Shown: positions 41,285 to 49,391 of the stretch, one piece after another
Layout of the letters: every line of letters begins with the position of its first letter
Numbering within the stretch: position 1 is the first letter of the stretch
Source of the DNA: CF-13 sp035279665
Lineage (GTDB): Bacteria > Chloroflexota > Dormibacteria > CF-121
Assembly: GCA_035279665.1 (NCBI GenBank)
Contig: DATEHI010000014.1
Span: 1 to 53,358 of the forward strand
DNA: 53,358 nucleotides
Direction: 5' to 3'
Made by a program: the position numbers and the translations under genes
Notes under the pieces: generated by a model
What the model was told of the DNA's origin: nothing
Databases searched by the model: none
Seen by the model: the letters and a program-made list of their open reading frames with translations, nothing else

Positions 41285-41866
41285 GTGTACAAGCTCACAA
41301 GCTTCTCGGTGGGTCCCTACGACAACAACGTCTACCTGCTCAGCGATCCCAATAGCAAGGAGGCCCTGTTGATCGACGCCGCCAACGACGCGCCGCGCAT
41401 CATCAAGGAGCTCGAGGGCCTGCGGGTCACTCACATCCTGACCACGCACGGACACCCCGACCATGTTCAGGCTCTGCAACCGGTGCGAGAGCAGACCAAC
41501 GCCCGCTTCAGCTGTCACGAGGCGGACGAGTCGATGATGCCGATTAAGGCCGATCACCGCGTTCAAGACGGTGAGCGCTTCCGTTTCGGCGAGTACGAAG
41601 TGCTTGCGCTGCACACCCCCGGTCACACGCCGGGCAGTATCTGTTTGCTCAGCGGTGAGCATCTCTTCTCGGGCGACACGCTGTTCCCCGGCGGTCCCGG
41701 GAACACCGCGAATCCCTACGCCAGCTTTCCGACCATCATCGATAGCATCCGCGGCAAGCTGTTCACACTCCCGGACGAGACCCAGGTGCTGCCCGGCCAT
41801 GGGAAGCCCACCACCATCGGCCGCGAACGACCGCATCTCGACGAGTGGATCCAGCGCGGCTGGTAG
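41285..41866 (+). CDS. MBL-fold hydrolase (glyoxalase II-like)
   Basis: The 193-aa product has 'ILTTHGHPDHVQAL' (H55, H57, D59, H60), 'LHTPGHTPGSICLL' and 'LFSGDTLFPGGPGN', the compact zinc-site layout of the YcbL/glyoxalase II-like branch, and a final 'VLPGHGKPTTIG' histidine. It probably hydrolyses a thioester; the true substrate is unknown. TAGACT (41273-41278) ends 6 nt before the GTG, with no SD. Its 3' end overlaps the GH31 frame by 22 nt. Confidence 0.88.
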   Translation: MYKLTSFSVGPYDNNVYLLSDPNSKEALLIDAANDAPRIIKELEGLRVTHILTTHGHPDHVQALQPVREQTNARFSCHEADESMMPIKADHRVQDGERFRFGEYEVLALHTPGHTPGSICLLSGEHLFSGDTLFPGGPGNTANPYASFPTIIDSIRGKLFTLPDETQVLPGHGKPTTIGRERPHLDEWIQRGW

Positions 41867-44127
41867 CCGCCCGGCCGGCGCGCCCAGCCTCAGACTTCCT
41901 TCCCCGCGACCCCCGCTCGATCCAGCGCGTCCGCACCCTGCAGGCGCACCGGAATCGAGTCGACATTGCGGCAGACGATGACCGGGGCGGGCGGATTCCC
42001 ATCGAGGTCCGGCCGGTGGCACCGAACATCATTCGGCTCCATTTCGGCGCCGGAGCGACCCGGCCATCCCGATTGGTAGTGGACGGTGCGCCGTCCGCCA
42101 CCGACTGGAAGGTAAATGAAAGAGCCGACGGGTGGTCCGTCGCAACAGCGGAGCTCACGCTCGAGGTCGATCGCGCGCCCTTCCGCATCCGCCTCAAGGA
42201 CGCGGCTGGCACGGTCCGCTTCAACGACATGCCAAACGATCGCGACGTCCGTGGTGGCTATCACCATTTCCCAACCGGTCATGCTCGGGGGTTGCGCTGG
42301 TTGACGGCGGGGCTCAAGCCGGATGAGGCGCTCTTTGGCCTGGGTGAGCACTTCGGCGCGCTGAACCGGCGCGGACAGGCATTCGCGTCCTGGACGGTCG
42401 ATGCGTTCGGCGTCCGCAGCGATCGGGCTTACAAGAACGTCCCGCTGCTGCTGAGCTCCGAGGGTTATGGCGTCTTCTTCGACATGACCGGACCCCTCTA
42501 TTACGACCTTGGCCACGCATCGGTCGCGGCCTGGCAGGCCACCGCCCGTGCCGATCACCTGCGTGCCTACTTGATCGTTGGCGATGGGATTGCGCCCATG
42601 ATGCAGGCTTACCATCGGCTGACCGGCGCACCAGCCGTGCCGCCGGATTGGTCCTTCGGTTTCTGGATCAGCCGCTGGGGCTATCGCAACCGCGACGAGG
42701 TGATGCAAGTCGCGCGCCGGATGCGGGAGGAAAACGTCCCCTGCGACGTGATACACATCGACCCCTACTGGATGCGCTACCACGAAGGGCACCACGGCGA
42801 CCTGGAGTGGGACGAGTCGGCGTTCCCCGATCCGAAAGGGATGATCGCCGAGCTGAAGGCGCTCGGGTTTCGCCTCAGCCTCTGGGAGAGCCCCTACGTG
42901 CCTCTCGACTCGCAGATGCGTGCCGAAGGTGAGGCGAAGGGTTTCTTAATGATGGCGAAAGATGGGAGCGGACCCGCCCTCGTGCATGGCTTCACCAAGC
43001 CGAGCGCGGCCATCGATTTCACCAACCCCGGCGCGGTCGAGTGGTTCAAGGCGAAGAATCGGCGGCTCCTGGAGATGGGCGTCGCGGTGATCAAGACCGA
43101 CTTTGCCGAGGACATGCCGGAGGATGCCGTGCCTCATGACGGCACTCCGGCCGAGCAACTTCACAACCTCTATCCGCTTCTCTACCAGCGGGCGGTGTTC
43201 GAAGTCACGAAAGAGGTGCATGGCTACGGCCTCATCTGGGGCCGGTCGGGCTATGCCGGCTCGCAGCGATATCCGGTCCACTGGGGTGGCGACCCGGGAT
43301 GCACCTTCGACGACATGGCGGCCAGCCTGCGCGGCGCGTTGAGCTGGATCCTGTCGGGAGCCGCCTTTGCCAGCTTCGACATGGGCGGCTTTTTTGGGAT
43401 TCCGACGTTGACCGACCCGCCCAGCCCCGACCTCTATGTGCGCTGGTCACAGATGGGCTTGCTGTTCTCCCACGCGCGGGCGCACGGTCATACCGCGCCA
43501 CGCGAGCCCTGGGCTTACGGCGAGCCGGCACTTTCGATCTTCCGGCGGTATGCGCAGCTCCGTTACCGACTCCTTCCTTACTTATATGCGGCGGCGCGTC
43601 GCGCGCCAGAGGGCATTCCGCTGGGGCGGCCACTGGTCTACGACCATCCATCGGACCCGACGACCTGGCACATCAGTGACGAATATTTCCTCGGCCCCGA
43701 TCTGTTGGTTGCACCGATGTTCAAACCCCGCGGATCGCGCGAGGTCTACCTACCCGCTGGCGGGTGGTACGACTTCTGGACCGATCAGCGATTCGACGGC
43801 GCGCGCTGGATCACATACGACGCCGAGCTGGAAACGCTTCCGCTGTTCGTGCGGGCCGGCGCCGTTATCCCGATGGGCCCGGAGCTCCAGTTCGCCGACG
43901 AACGCAGCTGGGATCCGCTCAGCTTCGAGGTCTATCTGGGCGGCGACGGCGTGACCGAGACGGCGCTGACCGACGACCACCGCCGGCTTCGTTTCACGAT
44001 GACCGTCGACCGGGAGTATCTGCGGCTGGAGGGCGGGCCTCTCGAGTACGCGGCCACCGTGCGTGTGCACCGGCCCGGCGGGCCACCGATCGATGGCCGT
44101 CTCGGACAACCGATTGAACTCAGCTAA
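41845..44127 (+). CDS. Glycoside hydrolase family 31 (alpha-xylosidase/alpha-glucosidase)
   Basis: The 760-aa enzyme has the GH31 N-terminal beta-sandwich, then the barrel with 'WSFGFWISRWGYRNRDEV' and 'CDVIHIDPYWM', the catalytic nucleophile D419 in 'AVIKTDFAED', and the acid/base D483 in 'YPVHWGGDPG'; 'RYRLLPYLYAAARRAPEG' and 'FLGPDLLVAPMF' follow. The KTDFxE form and the IWGRSGYAGSQRYP loop resemble YicI-type alpha-xylosidases, so xylose-capped oligosaccharides are a fair guess. No signal peptide. The GTG start is the only usable one before the conserved part; it overlaps the MBL gene. Confidence 0.93.
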   Translation: MDPARLVAARPARPASDFLPRDPRSIQRVRTLQAHRNRVDIAADDDRGGRIPIEVRPVAPNIIRLHFGAGATRPSRLVVDGAPSATDWKVNERADGWSVATAELTLEVDRAPFRIRLKDAAGTVRFNDMPNDRDVRGGYHHFPTGHARGLRWLTAGLKPDEALFGLGEHFGALNRRGQAFASWTVDAFGVRSDRAYKNVPLLLSSEGYGVFFDMTGPLYYDLGHASVAAWQATARADHLRAYLIVGDGIAPMMQAYHRLTGAPAVPPDWSFGFWISRWGYRNRDEVMQVARRMREENVPCDVIHIDPYWMRYHEGHHGDLEWDESAFPDPKGMIAELKALGFRLSLWESPYVPLDSQMRAEGEAKGFLMMAKDGSGPALVHGFTKPSAAIDFTNPGAVEWFKAKNRRLLEMGVAVIKTDFAEDMPEDAVPHDGTPAEQLHNLYPLLYQRAVFEVTKEVHGYGLIWGRSGYAGSQRYPVHWGGDPGCTFDDMAASLRGALSWILSGAAFASFDMGGFFGIPTLTDPPSPDLYVRWSQMGLLFSHARAHGHTAPREPWAYGEPALSIFRRYAQLRYRLLPYLYAAARRAPEGIPLGRPLVYDHPSDPTTWHISDEYFLGPDLLVAPMFKPRGSREVYLPAGGWYDFWTDQRFDGARWITYDAELETLPLFVRAGAVIPMGPELQFADERSWDPLSFEVYLGGDGVTETALTDDHRRLRFTMTVDREYLRLEGGPLEYAATVRVHRPGGPPIDGRLGQPIELS

Positions 44128-44164
44128 CTCTGTTGTGTCCCCCATCTGGCGACTCCGAAGGAAT

Positions 44165-44986
44165 TTACACGGCGTGCTTTGCGAGGAAAGGGGTTACCTC
44201 CGACAGCACCACCCGACTGCCCAGGAATGCGTTGATGTGGCCCTGGCCAGGAATGCGAAACCGACGGCCGTCTGGCATCAGTGCGGCGGCCTTCGCCGTT
44301 TCATCCCTTGGATCCTCGAGTTCGCTAGTCAGATACAAGGTCGGCACGGAAATCAACGGGAGCGCCTCCCATTCGTTCCAGTTCCAATCCGGGAGGGCTA
44401 AGAACCAGTCGATGAACTGCTGGACATCGGTAGCCCGGATCCGCTGCTTCATCCACTCTGGTACAGGCTCAGGCTCCTGCTGATCAAAGCGGGCAATCAG
44501 TTTTTCCCAGCCGTGCTCGCGAAGCTCTGGGACTCGACGCGCAATAATCTCGCGGATCTGCTCGGGTGTCGCCCTACCGATGCCTCCGCTCCCCACGAGG
44601 GCCCAGATTCGAGCGGGGTGCTGCTGCGCCACCTTGAGCCCAACCGAGATTCCGGCTGAGTAGCCCCAGAACGCCGCCTTGTCAAGGCCAAGACTGTCGA
44701 GGAGGGCGACCACGTCGGCCACGTACCGATCGATGTGGTTTGCCTGAGCGCCCCGTGGCCGGTCGCTGAGCCCGTGGCCACGGTGATCGAAGAGAATGCA
44801 GCGATAGCTCTTCGCGAGTGGTTCGAGGTATCCTGCAGCGCGCCACAGTTCCGAATCGCACCCGGCTCCCAGGTGTAAGACCAGAGGTGGGCCGTCACCC
44901 TCGACCTCGTAGTGCAGCCGTACGCCATCTGGCGCGGTTAGCAAGGCCTTATTCGAGCTTGGGCCCATCTGCGTCCGATGCCCCAC
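44165..44986 (-). CDS. Alpha/beta hydrolase
   Basis: The product has 'PLVLHLGAGCDSELWRAAGY' (oxyanion region), 'CILFDHRGHGLSDRP', the nucleophile elbow G-Y-S-A-G ('FWGYSAGISVGLKVAQQHP'), an acid in 'LTSELEDPRDETAK' and the His in 'IPGQGHINAF', so the catalytic triad is complete. Substrate unknown. The frame extends to 45073, but GACAAT (44996-45001 on the opposite strand) ends 9 nt before the GTG at 44986, and the extension would run into repeat copy A; an ATG at 44968 is the other option. It is the first gene of the repeat-rich, loosely packed stretch. Confidence 0.85.
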   Translation of the reverse strand: MGHRTQMGPSSNKALLTAPDGVRLHYEVEGDGPPLVLHLGAGCDSELWRAAGYLEPLAKSYRCILFDHRGHGLSDRPRGAQANHIDRYVADVVALLDSLGLDKAAFWGYSAGISVGLKVAQQHPARIWALVGSGGIGRATPEQIREIIARRVPELREHGWEKLIARFDQQEPEPVPEWMKQRIRATDVQQFIDWFLALPDWNWNEWEALPLISVPTLYLTSELEDPRDETAKAAALMPDGRRFRIPGQGHINAFLGSRVVLSEVTPFLAKHAV

Positions 44987-45026
44987 GGCGATTGCATTGT
45001 CGCAGCCGGAAGGTCCAGGCGTGAAC

Positions 45027-45062
45027 GCGATTGGCTGGGTCGACTGGTCAGGCTTGACAACT
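45027..45062 (+). repeat. Dispersed repeat, copy A
   Basis: This copy has GCGATTGGCTGGGTC followed by GACTGGTCAGG and CTTGACAACT, matching the consensus seen best in copy E with one inserted T. It lies just upstream of the alpha/beta hydrolase gene. Confidence 0.6.
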
Positions 45063-45246
45063 GCACTGGCCAACTAAGTTCGCAGGACGCCGCTCTCACG
45101 TCCAGGCTGGTCCCAGTGCCAGCTAGAGTTGTCCGAAACCTGCTCCCGCTTTAAGACGTTACATAGACTGTGAAACGGGTCGACACCGGTCTGGTGGTTG
45201 CGCTACCGATTCGCGGATTTCTCGCCGCGATCGTCGCCGACGCGAT

Positions 45247-45825
45247 GTGCCTGGTCTCGGTGCCCAGGAGTTGAACAATGCCGGACAGGAATCCCGCGGC
45301 CTCCGGCCATCGCCGGCGCCCTGGCTTTGGCTGAGCGGCGTCACGCTCGCCGTGGGCCTGCTGGCAGGTGGCGCCGTGGCGGTAGTGGCCTTCTATCTGG
45401 CTAGATACGGTCCCGCCGGCAATGGATGGTCGTTCCGGGGCAACGGCGCTCTGGCCGCGTTTGCGCTGGTACCTGCCCTGCTGACAGCTGGCTGGACCGC
45501 CCTCGTGTTGCGCGCTCGCTCTTATCGGAGCTGGCATCTCCTCGGGCTGGGAGCGGGGCTCGTAGGCACGCTGCTGGCGGCTGCCGATGCGGCGCTGTTA
45601 CCCGTCTTCGGGTCGAGCGCGGACAGGATCGCCGGCCCGATCCTCCTGCTGGGGCTACTAGCCTGGACTGTGGCCGCACCCATCCTGGCGTCGAAGATCG
45701 CGGCCGGCGCCAAATCCGCCGGCCAATCGACAGGGTCGGCGCACCTGGTGGCTGGGGTGGTTTGGTTCGTAGCGATGACGATTGGCTTGATGGTCGGCGA
45801 GCAAGTAATCCCCGCCGGCTCGTAA
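45247..45825 (+). CDS. Membrane protein of unknown function, 192 aa
   Basis: The product has five predicted membrane segments ('WLSGVTLAVGLLAGGAVAVV', 'GALAAFALVPALLTAGWTAL', 'LLGLGAGLVGTLLAAADAAL', 'AGPILLLGLLAWTVAAPILA', 'AHLVAGVVWFVAMTIGLMVG') after ~25 polar residues. It shows good coding character but no known family. The GTG start is a guess; a TTG at 45271 just after AGGAG is an alternative. It stands alone in the repeat-rich stretch. Confidence 0.65.
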   Translation: MPGLGAQELNNAGQESRGLRPSPAPWLWLSGVTLAVGLLAGGAVAVVAFYLARYGPAGNGWSFRGNGALAAFALVPALLTAGWTALVLRARSYRSWHLLGLGAGLVGTLLAAADAALLPVFGSSADRIAGPILLLGLLAWTVAAPILASKIAAGAKSAGQSTGSAHLVAGVVWFVAMTIGLMVGEQVIPAGS

Positions 45826-46062
45826 GACCCAGCCGCGCCCGATCGAGCGAATCGCCCGAACGTGGTCAACTAACGATCGGGCGAAGTGAGTCGGCTGATC
45901 CCTGGATAGTGACGACGATTGAGGGTCGCCCGCCGGTCGCCGTATTGCACTGCCGACGCGCCGATTAGGGCGTCACCCAGCTCCAGGGCATGGCTGCGGC
46001 AATATTGCCGCAGGCGCTACCTGCGAGACACTCGCCGAAACCTGGAGCTGGAACGGCGTCAA

Positions 46063-46230
46063 ATGGAGCCAGCTGAGCGGCTAGCAATTGCAGGCATAGC
46101 AAGGTTCCACGTAGAAGGCGAAGGCTGTGTCGACTGGTCGGGTCTAGCAACTCACCTAGGAGCTTCGGCGGATGCTTTTGGAGATGTCTTAGGACGACTC
46201 AGCCTGGCGGATCTGCTCTCAGCGATCTGA
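46063..46230 (+). CDS. Small HTH-like ORF containing a repeat copy (possible remnant)
   Basis: An ATG opens 55 codons: 'ERLAIAGIARFHVEGEGCVD' then 'WSGLATHLGASADAFGDVLG' then 'RLSLADLLSAI'. The second half has the spacing of a winged-helix recognition region (LA..LG.S.D..G..L.RL...LL). Repeat copy B encodes its EGEGCVDWSGLAT part, and copy E encodes a similar tail, so this may be the surviving end of a once larger gene. The frame is open back to 45919. No SD. Low certainty. Confidence 0.3.
   Translation: MEPAERLAIAGIARFHVEGEGCVDWSGLATHLGASADAFGDVLGRLSLADLLSAI
46114..46152 (+). repeat. Dispersed repeat, copy B
   Basis: GAAGGCGAAGGCTGTGTC is followed by GACTGGTCGGGTCTAGCAAC and T. Compared with copy E it has a few substitutions and no indels, and it lies inside the small HTH-like ORF. 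Confidence 0.6.
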
Positions 46231-46611
46231 GCGGACGATCAGGCCCGTGCTTGAAGCGATGGCGCCCACAAAGCCCATGGCGACTCCAGCCATGGTGCCT
46301 GCGACGAGACCGACGCCGATGTTCAGCGCCGACTTTCCAAATGAGAAGTACGTGAGGCCACCGACAAAGCCGCCGACAGCGCCGGTTAGCCCGCCCGCGA
46401 GGGGGCCAGCGAACAGCCGCCTTGATCGCGAGGTGGCGCGAACCCCAGTCCAACCGATGATCCCGATCGGAACCAAGATAGCGGCTGCAACTAACGGGAT
46501 TTCAGGGACCCAAGATAAGGCCGGCGCGAGGCCAGGGAGTGCAAGCGCGATGGCACAGGCGCCGAGGATCGTTCCCGATCGAAGGCCTTCAACGATGACG
46601 ATCTGTTTCAC
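46219..46611 (-). CDS. Membrane protein of unknown function, 130 aa
   Basis: The product has four hydrophobic, Gly-rich segments ('GTILGACAIALALPGLAPAL', 'IPLVAAAILVPIGIIGWTGV', 'FAGPLAGGLTGAVGGFVGGL', 'LVAGTMAGVAMGFVGAIASS'). The Gly-zipper-like G-x3-G spacing resembles small glycine-zipper membrane proteins. No family assigned. It converges with the small HTH-like ORF, overlapping by 12 nt. Confidence 0.6.
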   Translation of the reverse strand: MKQIVIVEGLRSGTILGACAIALALPGLAPALSWVPEIPLVAAAILVPIGIIGWTGVRATSRSRRLFAGPLAGGLTGAVGGFVGGLTYFSFGKSALNIGVGLVAGTMAGVAMGFVGAIASSTGLIVRSDR

Positions 46612-46708
46612 GGCACCGCCTGCATCCAGGCCCCATTTTGGGCGTAGGCATGAGACTGGCCATGAGCGCGGTCAGTCCGGCCAGGCGCTAAGGTATGTTG
46701 CGCCATCG

Positions 46709-46752
46709 TGAAGGCCACTGGGAGCTAGGTCACCTGGATGGGTTTGGCAACT
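46709..46752 (+). repeat. Dispersed repeat, degenerate copy C
   Basis: GAAGGC and the 3' part (GGTCACCTGGATGGGTTTGG then CAACT) can be aligned with copy E; the middle has small insertions. It lies in a 236-bp gap with no gene between the Gly-rich membrane protein and the LuxR-type HTH. Confidence 0.4.
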
Positions 46753-46847
46753 CTCCTGACCGATTTCTTCAACTCACTGGCAACGCCAGACCGACGCTTA
46801 TGCGACGGAATGAGCATCAACATGGTACCCAGCAATAGGGGTGAGGG

Positions 46848-47078
46848 GTGACCAGCAGACAACGGCAGGAGCTCTTAACACGTCGAGAGCTCATCGTGCT
46901 TGCACTAGTTCAACGTGGTCTCACGAACAGCGAAATTGCCGCCCGCCCCGGCGTGAGTGAAGGGACAGCGCATAAACTTCTCGAGAGCCTCTACGGGAAG
47001 AAAGGACCCCAGCCGCCAAAGGAGCCACCCGGCCGACCAAAGGATCCACCGCCAAGCGCTGCCGCTATTGTGACGTAG
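46848..47078 (+). CDS. Solo LuxR-type HTH protein with Pro-rich tail, 76 aa
   Basis: The product is just a LuxR-family DNA-binding domain ('LTRRELIVLALVQRGLTNSE', 'IAARPGVSEGTAHKLLESLY') plus a Pro-rich tail (PQPPKEPPGRPKDPPPS). The usual A-x-L-G in the turn is A-R-P-G here, with a proline where a helix residue is expected. It has no receiver or sensor domain; it may be a fragment of a larger regulator or a genuine single-domain protein. GTG start, no clear SD. Confidence 0.55.
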   Translation: MTSRQRQELLTRRELIVLALVQRGLTNSEIAARPGVSEGTAHKLLESLYGKKGPQPPKEPPGRPKDPPPSAAAIVT

Positions 47079-47134
47079 TCTGCGCACACGTCACTTGAGC
47101 CAGTTCTAATGCTCCCTGCTAGCCGCGCCACGCC

Positions 47135-47172
47135 GAAGGCGATCGCTGGTCAATTGGTCAGGTCTGGCAACT
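47135..47172 (+). repeat. Dispersed repeat, copy D
   Basis: GAAGGCGATCGCTGGTC is followed by AATTGGTCAGGTCTGGCAAC and T; it is almost identical to copy E apart from a small deletion in the GGCTGGGTC part. It lies in the 218-bp gap between the LuxR-type HTH and GNAT genes, where I see no gene. Confidence 0.65.
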
Positions 47173-47296
47173 TTGATTTTCAGTCCATGGACGCGAGCTT
47201 GAGGACTTGCGCGTGCGGCTCCGCCGTGTAACCAGCCCACGATGGGTCGTCGATGCTGGCCACCTCCGGACCTATCGGTAGAGATAGCTTACGGAC

Positions 47297-47806
47297 ATGA
47301 TCAGGGTTGAGCCGGTCAGGATAGAGTGGATGGAGGCGCTCGTTGCGGGAGATGACGTGTTCACCCAGCGGTTCGGCGTGACGGTTGTCGCGGGTTGGGC
47401 GGGGTTTCCCGAAGCGATCCCCGCCGCACTCGATGCAGCGCGAGCCCACGACGCAGACCCCTGGGGCTTTCACCTCTTCTTCGACAACGACGGCAGCCTC
47501 GTCGGATTTGGTGGCTGGAAGGGCACTCCCGTCGACGGCGTGGTCGAGCTCGGGTATTCGGTCGCTCCCGCCCGGCAGGGGCGCGGCATCGCCACCGCCG
47601 CAGTTCGCGAGCTCATCGCGCGAGCGCATGCTGGCGGCCTCAAGTGCGTCATCGCACACACACTTCCGGAATCCTCTGCATCCACAGGCGTGCTGAAGCG
47701 ATGCGGATTCCGATATGTCGGTGAAATTCCAGATCCCGACGGCCAGGTAGAGGGAGTCGTCTGGCGCTGGGAACTTCCCCTAGCCGCTGATAACAACCCG
47801 GACTGA
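47297..47806 (+). CDS. GNAT-family N-acetyltransferase
   Basis: The 169-aa product has the GNAT core: 'WGFHLFFDNDGSLVGFGGWK', beta4 'VVELGYSVAPARQGRGIATA' with the acetyl-CoA pyrophosphate loop (QGRGIA), and 'SSASTGVLKRCGFRYVGEI' at the end. It resembles RimJ/RimL-like acetyltransferases; the substrate is unknown. TAGCTT (47285-47290) ends 6 nt before the ATG. Confidence 0.88.
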   Translation: MIRVEPVRIEWMEALVAGDDVFTQRFGVTVVAGWAGFPEAIPAALDAARAHDADPWGFHLFFDNDGSLVGFGGWKGTPVDGVVELGYSVAPARQGRGIATAAVRELIARAHAGGLKCVIAHTLPESSASTGVLKRCGFRYVGEIPDPDGQVEGVVWRWELPLAADNNPD

Positions 47807-47840
47807 GCGCGCCCAGAGCCGGGCTAGGTCCCAGTTTGTT

Positions 47841-47879
47841 GAAGGCGATGGCTGGGTCAATTGGTCAGGTCTGGCAACT
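47841..47879 (+). repeat. Dispersed repeat, copy E (best copy)
   Basis: This copy reads GAAGGCGATGGCTGGGTC then AATTGGTCAGGTCTGGCAAC and T. Its first 18 bp are identical to those of copy G, and its last 21 bp are identical to those of copy D. It is followed by a short tandem duplication GAAGTCGGC (x2). It lies downstream of the GNAT gene in a 283-bp gap without a gene. Confidence 0.7.
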
Positions 47880-48010
47880 GTAGCGCGCGAGATCGGCGAA
47901 GTCGGCGAAGTCGGCCTGGTTGCTCTAAGGCTGCTTCGTGCTTTACCTCCTTCGTAGACGTGCGTTGACTTCGAAGACCATGAGCCAGACGTTAACCAGC
48001 TCCAGCAGAT

Positions 48011-48050
48011 GGACGCCATGCCTGGGCCAATTGGTCAAGGTTGGCGTTTC
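48011..48050 (+). repeat. Dispersed repeat, degenerate copy F
   Basis: GACGCCATGCCTGGGCC followed by AATTGGTCAAGGTTGGCG aligns with copies D and E with several substitutions. It lies about 40 bp before the propeller lipoprotein gene. Confidence 0.4.
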
Positions 48051-48089
48051 AAGAATTTCTAAGAACGCAGAAGTACTCTGTGGCTAGAA

Positions 48090-49247
48090 ATGCGATTGCG
48101 GACTCTATTACCGTTCGTTCTGACCGTCAGCCTCGGCGTGGCCACGTGCCAGGGACCAACCCCTAGCCAGAGCCCGGCGGCGATCCGGCCTGGAGCACGC
48201 GCCGTCACCCTCGTACTTTTCGAAGGGACCGGCGAGTTCAAGCCGGTGACGATTCGCTTCTTGACCGAGGCTGGAAGAGAATCTGGTCACCTGACGTTCC
48301 CGCCCGCCACGCTTGTGTGGGCCGCCGGCGCCGGGAGAGTCTTCATCGAGACTTCCGACCATGTCTTGAAAGTGCTTGACCGGGATGGGGCGACTGAGGT
48401 CCTTGACCCCCACGGATCAAGCGTGGTGGTCGCGCGTGGTGGCGCGCGGTGGGCCTGGATGTCCTCGAGCTCTGACCAGGGATTTGACACCTTGATCAAG
48501 GTCGCCAGTGATGGGGTCGCCCCGCGGGTTGTCTATCGTCACGATAATCTTCACCCGCCGGGTCAGCCGTTCGCGCCGCCCCTGCCGCTGGCGTGGACGG
48601 CCACGGGCATTTACGTCAGTACGATTCCCAAGTTCTCGATCGGGTACTGGCCGTTCGCGAGTTATAGCAGCAACGCCGGGAATCCGTTGAACATTGGAAC
48701 GATGTTCGTGGTGAACCCGGCGACTGGTGAATCCACTGCGCTGCCGCTCCAACACGACTGCATGGTGATGGACGTCTCCGACAGCGGCGTGATCGCGTGT
48801 TGGCCGCTCGGTCCACCCAATGCGCTAAACACCAACCCAACGCTGCGGCTCGTGTTTCCGGGTGGCCGCGTCACCAATCTGAGGCTACCCACTCCGCGCT
48901 TCAACGGGATCGGTGACGCCTTCTTCTCGCCGGACGGCGCGCAGCTGACGGTGGCCGGCGCGACGTTAGTCGCGATTAATTTGAGTGGGCGCCCACACAA
49001 GCCTCAACCGGAGGAGTACGGCGTGGACCTGGTGCGCGTCAGCGACATGTCGATCAGGCCGTTCGGGCCCTTTGGGACGCGTGTCGCCATGGGTGAGGAG
49101 TCCTGGCTTCCAGACGGCAACCTTGTGCTGTGGCGCCCATCTGGCGCGGCGGGCGGCGGTCCCGGCCTGTATGTGGTCGATCCCTCCGGCTCAGGTAAGG
49201 GTCGACTGATTCCGACGTCCGCCTATCCGATCGGGTATCTGTGGTGA
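48090..49247 (+). CDS. Putative lipoprotein with beta-propeller-like repeats
   Basis: The 385-aa product starts with a lipoprotein-like signal ('LLPFVLTVSLGVATC', Cys20) and then shows repeated short beta blades with G-x-x-L/V...D turns ('RVFIETSDHVLKVLDRDGAT', 'DTLIKVASDGVAPRVVYRHD', 'FFSPDGAQLTVAGATLVAIN', 'ESWLPDGNLVLWRPSGAAGG', 'GLYVVDPSGSGKGRL'), like TolB/WD40-type propellers. Function unknown; surface location likely. TACTCT (48074-48079) ends 10 nt before the ATG. Confidence 0.7.
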   Translation: MRLRTLLPFVLTVSLGVATCQGPTPSQSPAAIRPGARAVTLVLFEGTGEFKPVTIRFLTEAGRESGHLTFPPATLVWAAGAGRVFIETSDHVLKVLDRDGATEVLDPHGSSVVVARGGARWAWMSSSSDQGFDTLIKVASDGVAPRVVYRHDNLHPPGQPFAPPLPLAWTATGIYVSTIPKFSIGYWPFASYSSNAGNPLNIGTMFVVNPATGESTALPLQHDCMVMDVSDSGVIACWPLGPPNALNTNPTLRLVFPGGRVTNLRLPTPRFNGIGDAFFSPDGAQLTVAGATLVAINLSGRPHKPQPEEYGVDLVRVSDMSIRPFGPFGTRVAMGEESWLPDGNLVLWRPSGAAGGGPGLYVVDPSGSGKGRLIPTSAYPIGYLW

Positions 49248-49326
49248 TCTTTCCTGGGCGACTCATGGCCATCAGGGAAGCCCTTAAGCTGCCAGCGTTT
49301 TGATCCAGGCGGGGCTGCGGCCACCT

Positions 49327-49363
49327 GAAGGCGATGGCTGGGTCGGCTGGATTCGAACCCCAG
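49327..49363 (+). repeat. Dispersed repeat copy G joined to a tRNA 3'-end-like sequence
   Basis: The first 18 bp (GAAGGCGATGGCTGGGTC) equal those of copy E, after which the sequence differs. On the minus strand 49332-49363 reads GGGGTTCGAATCC, then AGCCGACCCAGCCA, which looks like a tRNA T-arm loop (GTTCGAATC) and acceptor end with CCA. I could not fold a whole tRNA upstream of it: the T-stem pairs poorly and there is no room for a normal anticodon arm. A tRNA fragment of attachment-site type is likelier than a working gene. Confidence 0.4.
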
Positions 49364-49391
49364 AGTAATGACGGAGACCACCCGCGGGGCT

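Noticed and set aside
45919..46062. N-terminal extension of the small HTH-like ORF
   Set aside because: The residues are Arg/Ser-rich without motif or SD; only the part from the ATG at 46063 shows any domain-like pattern.
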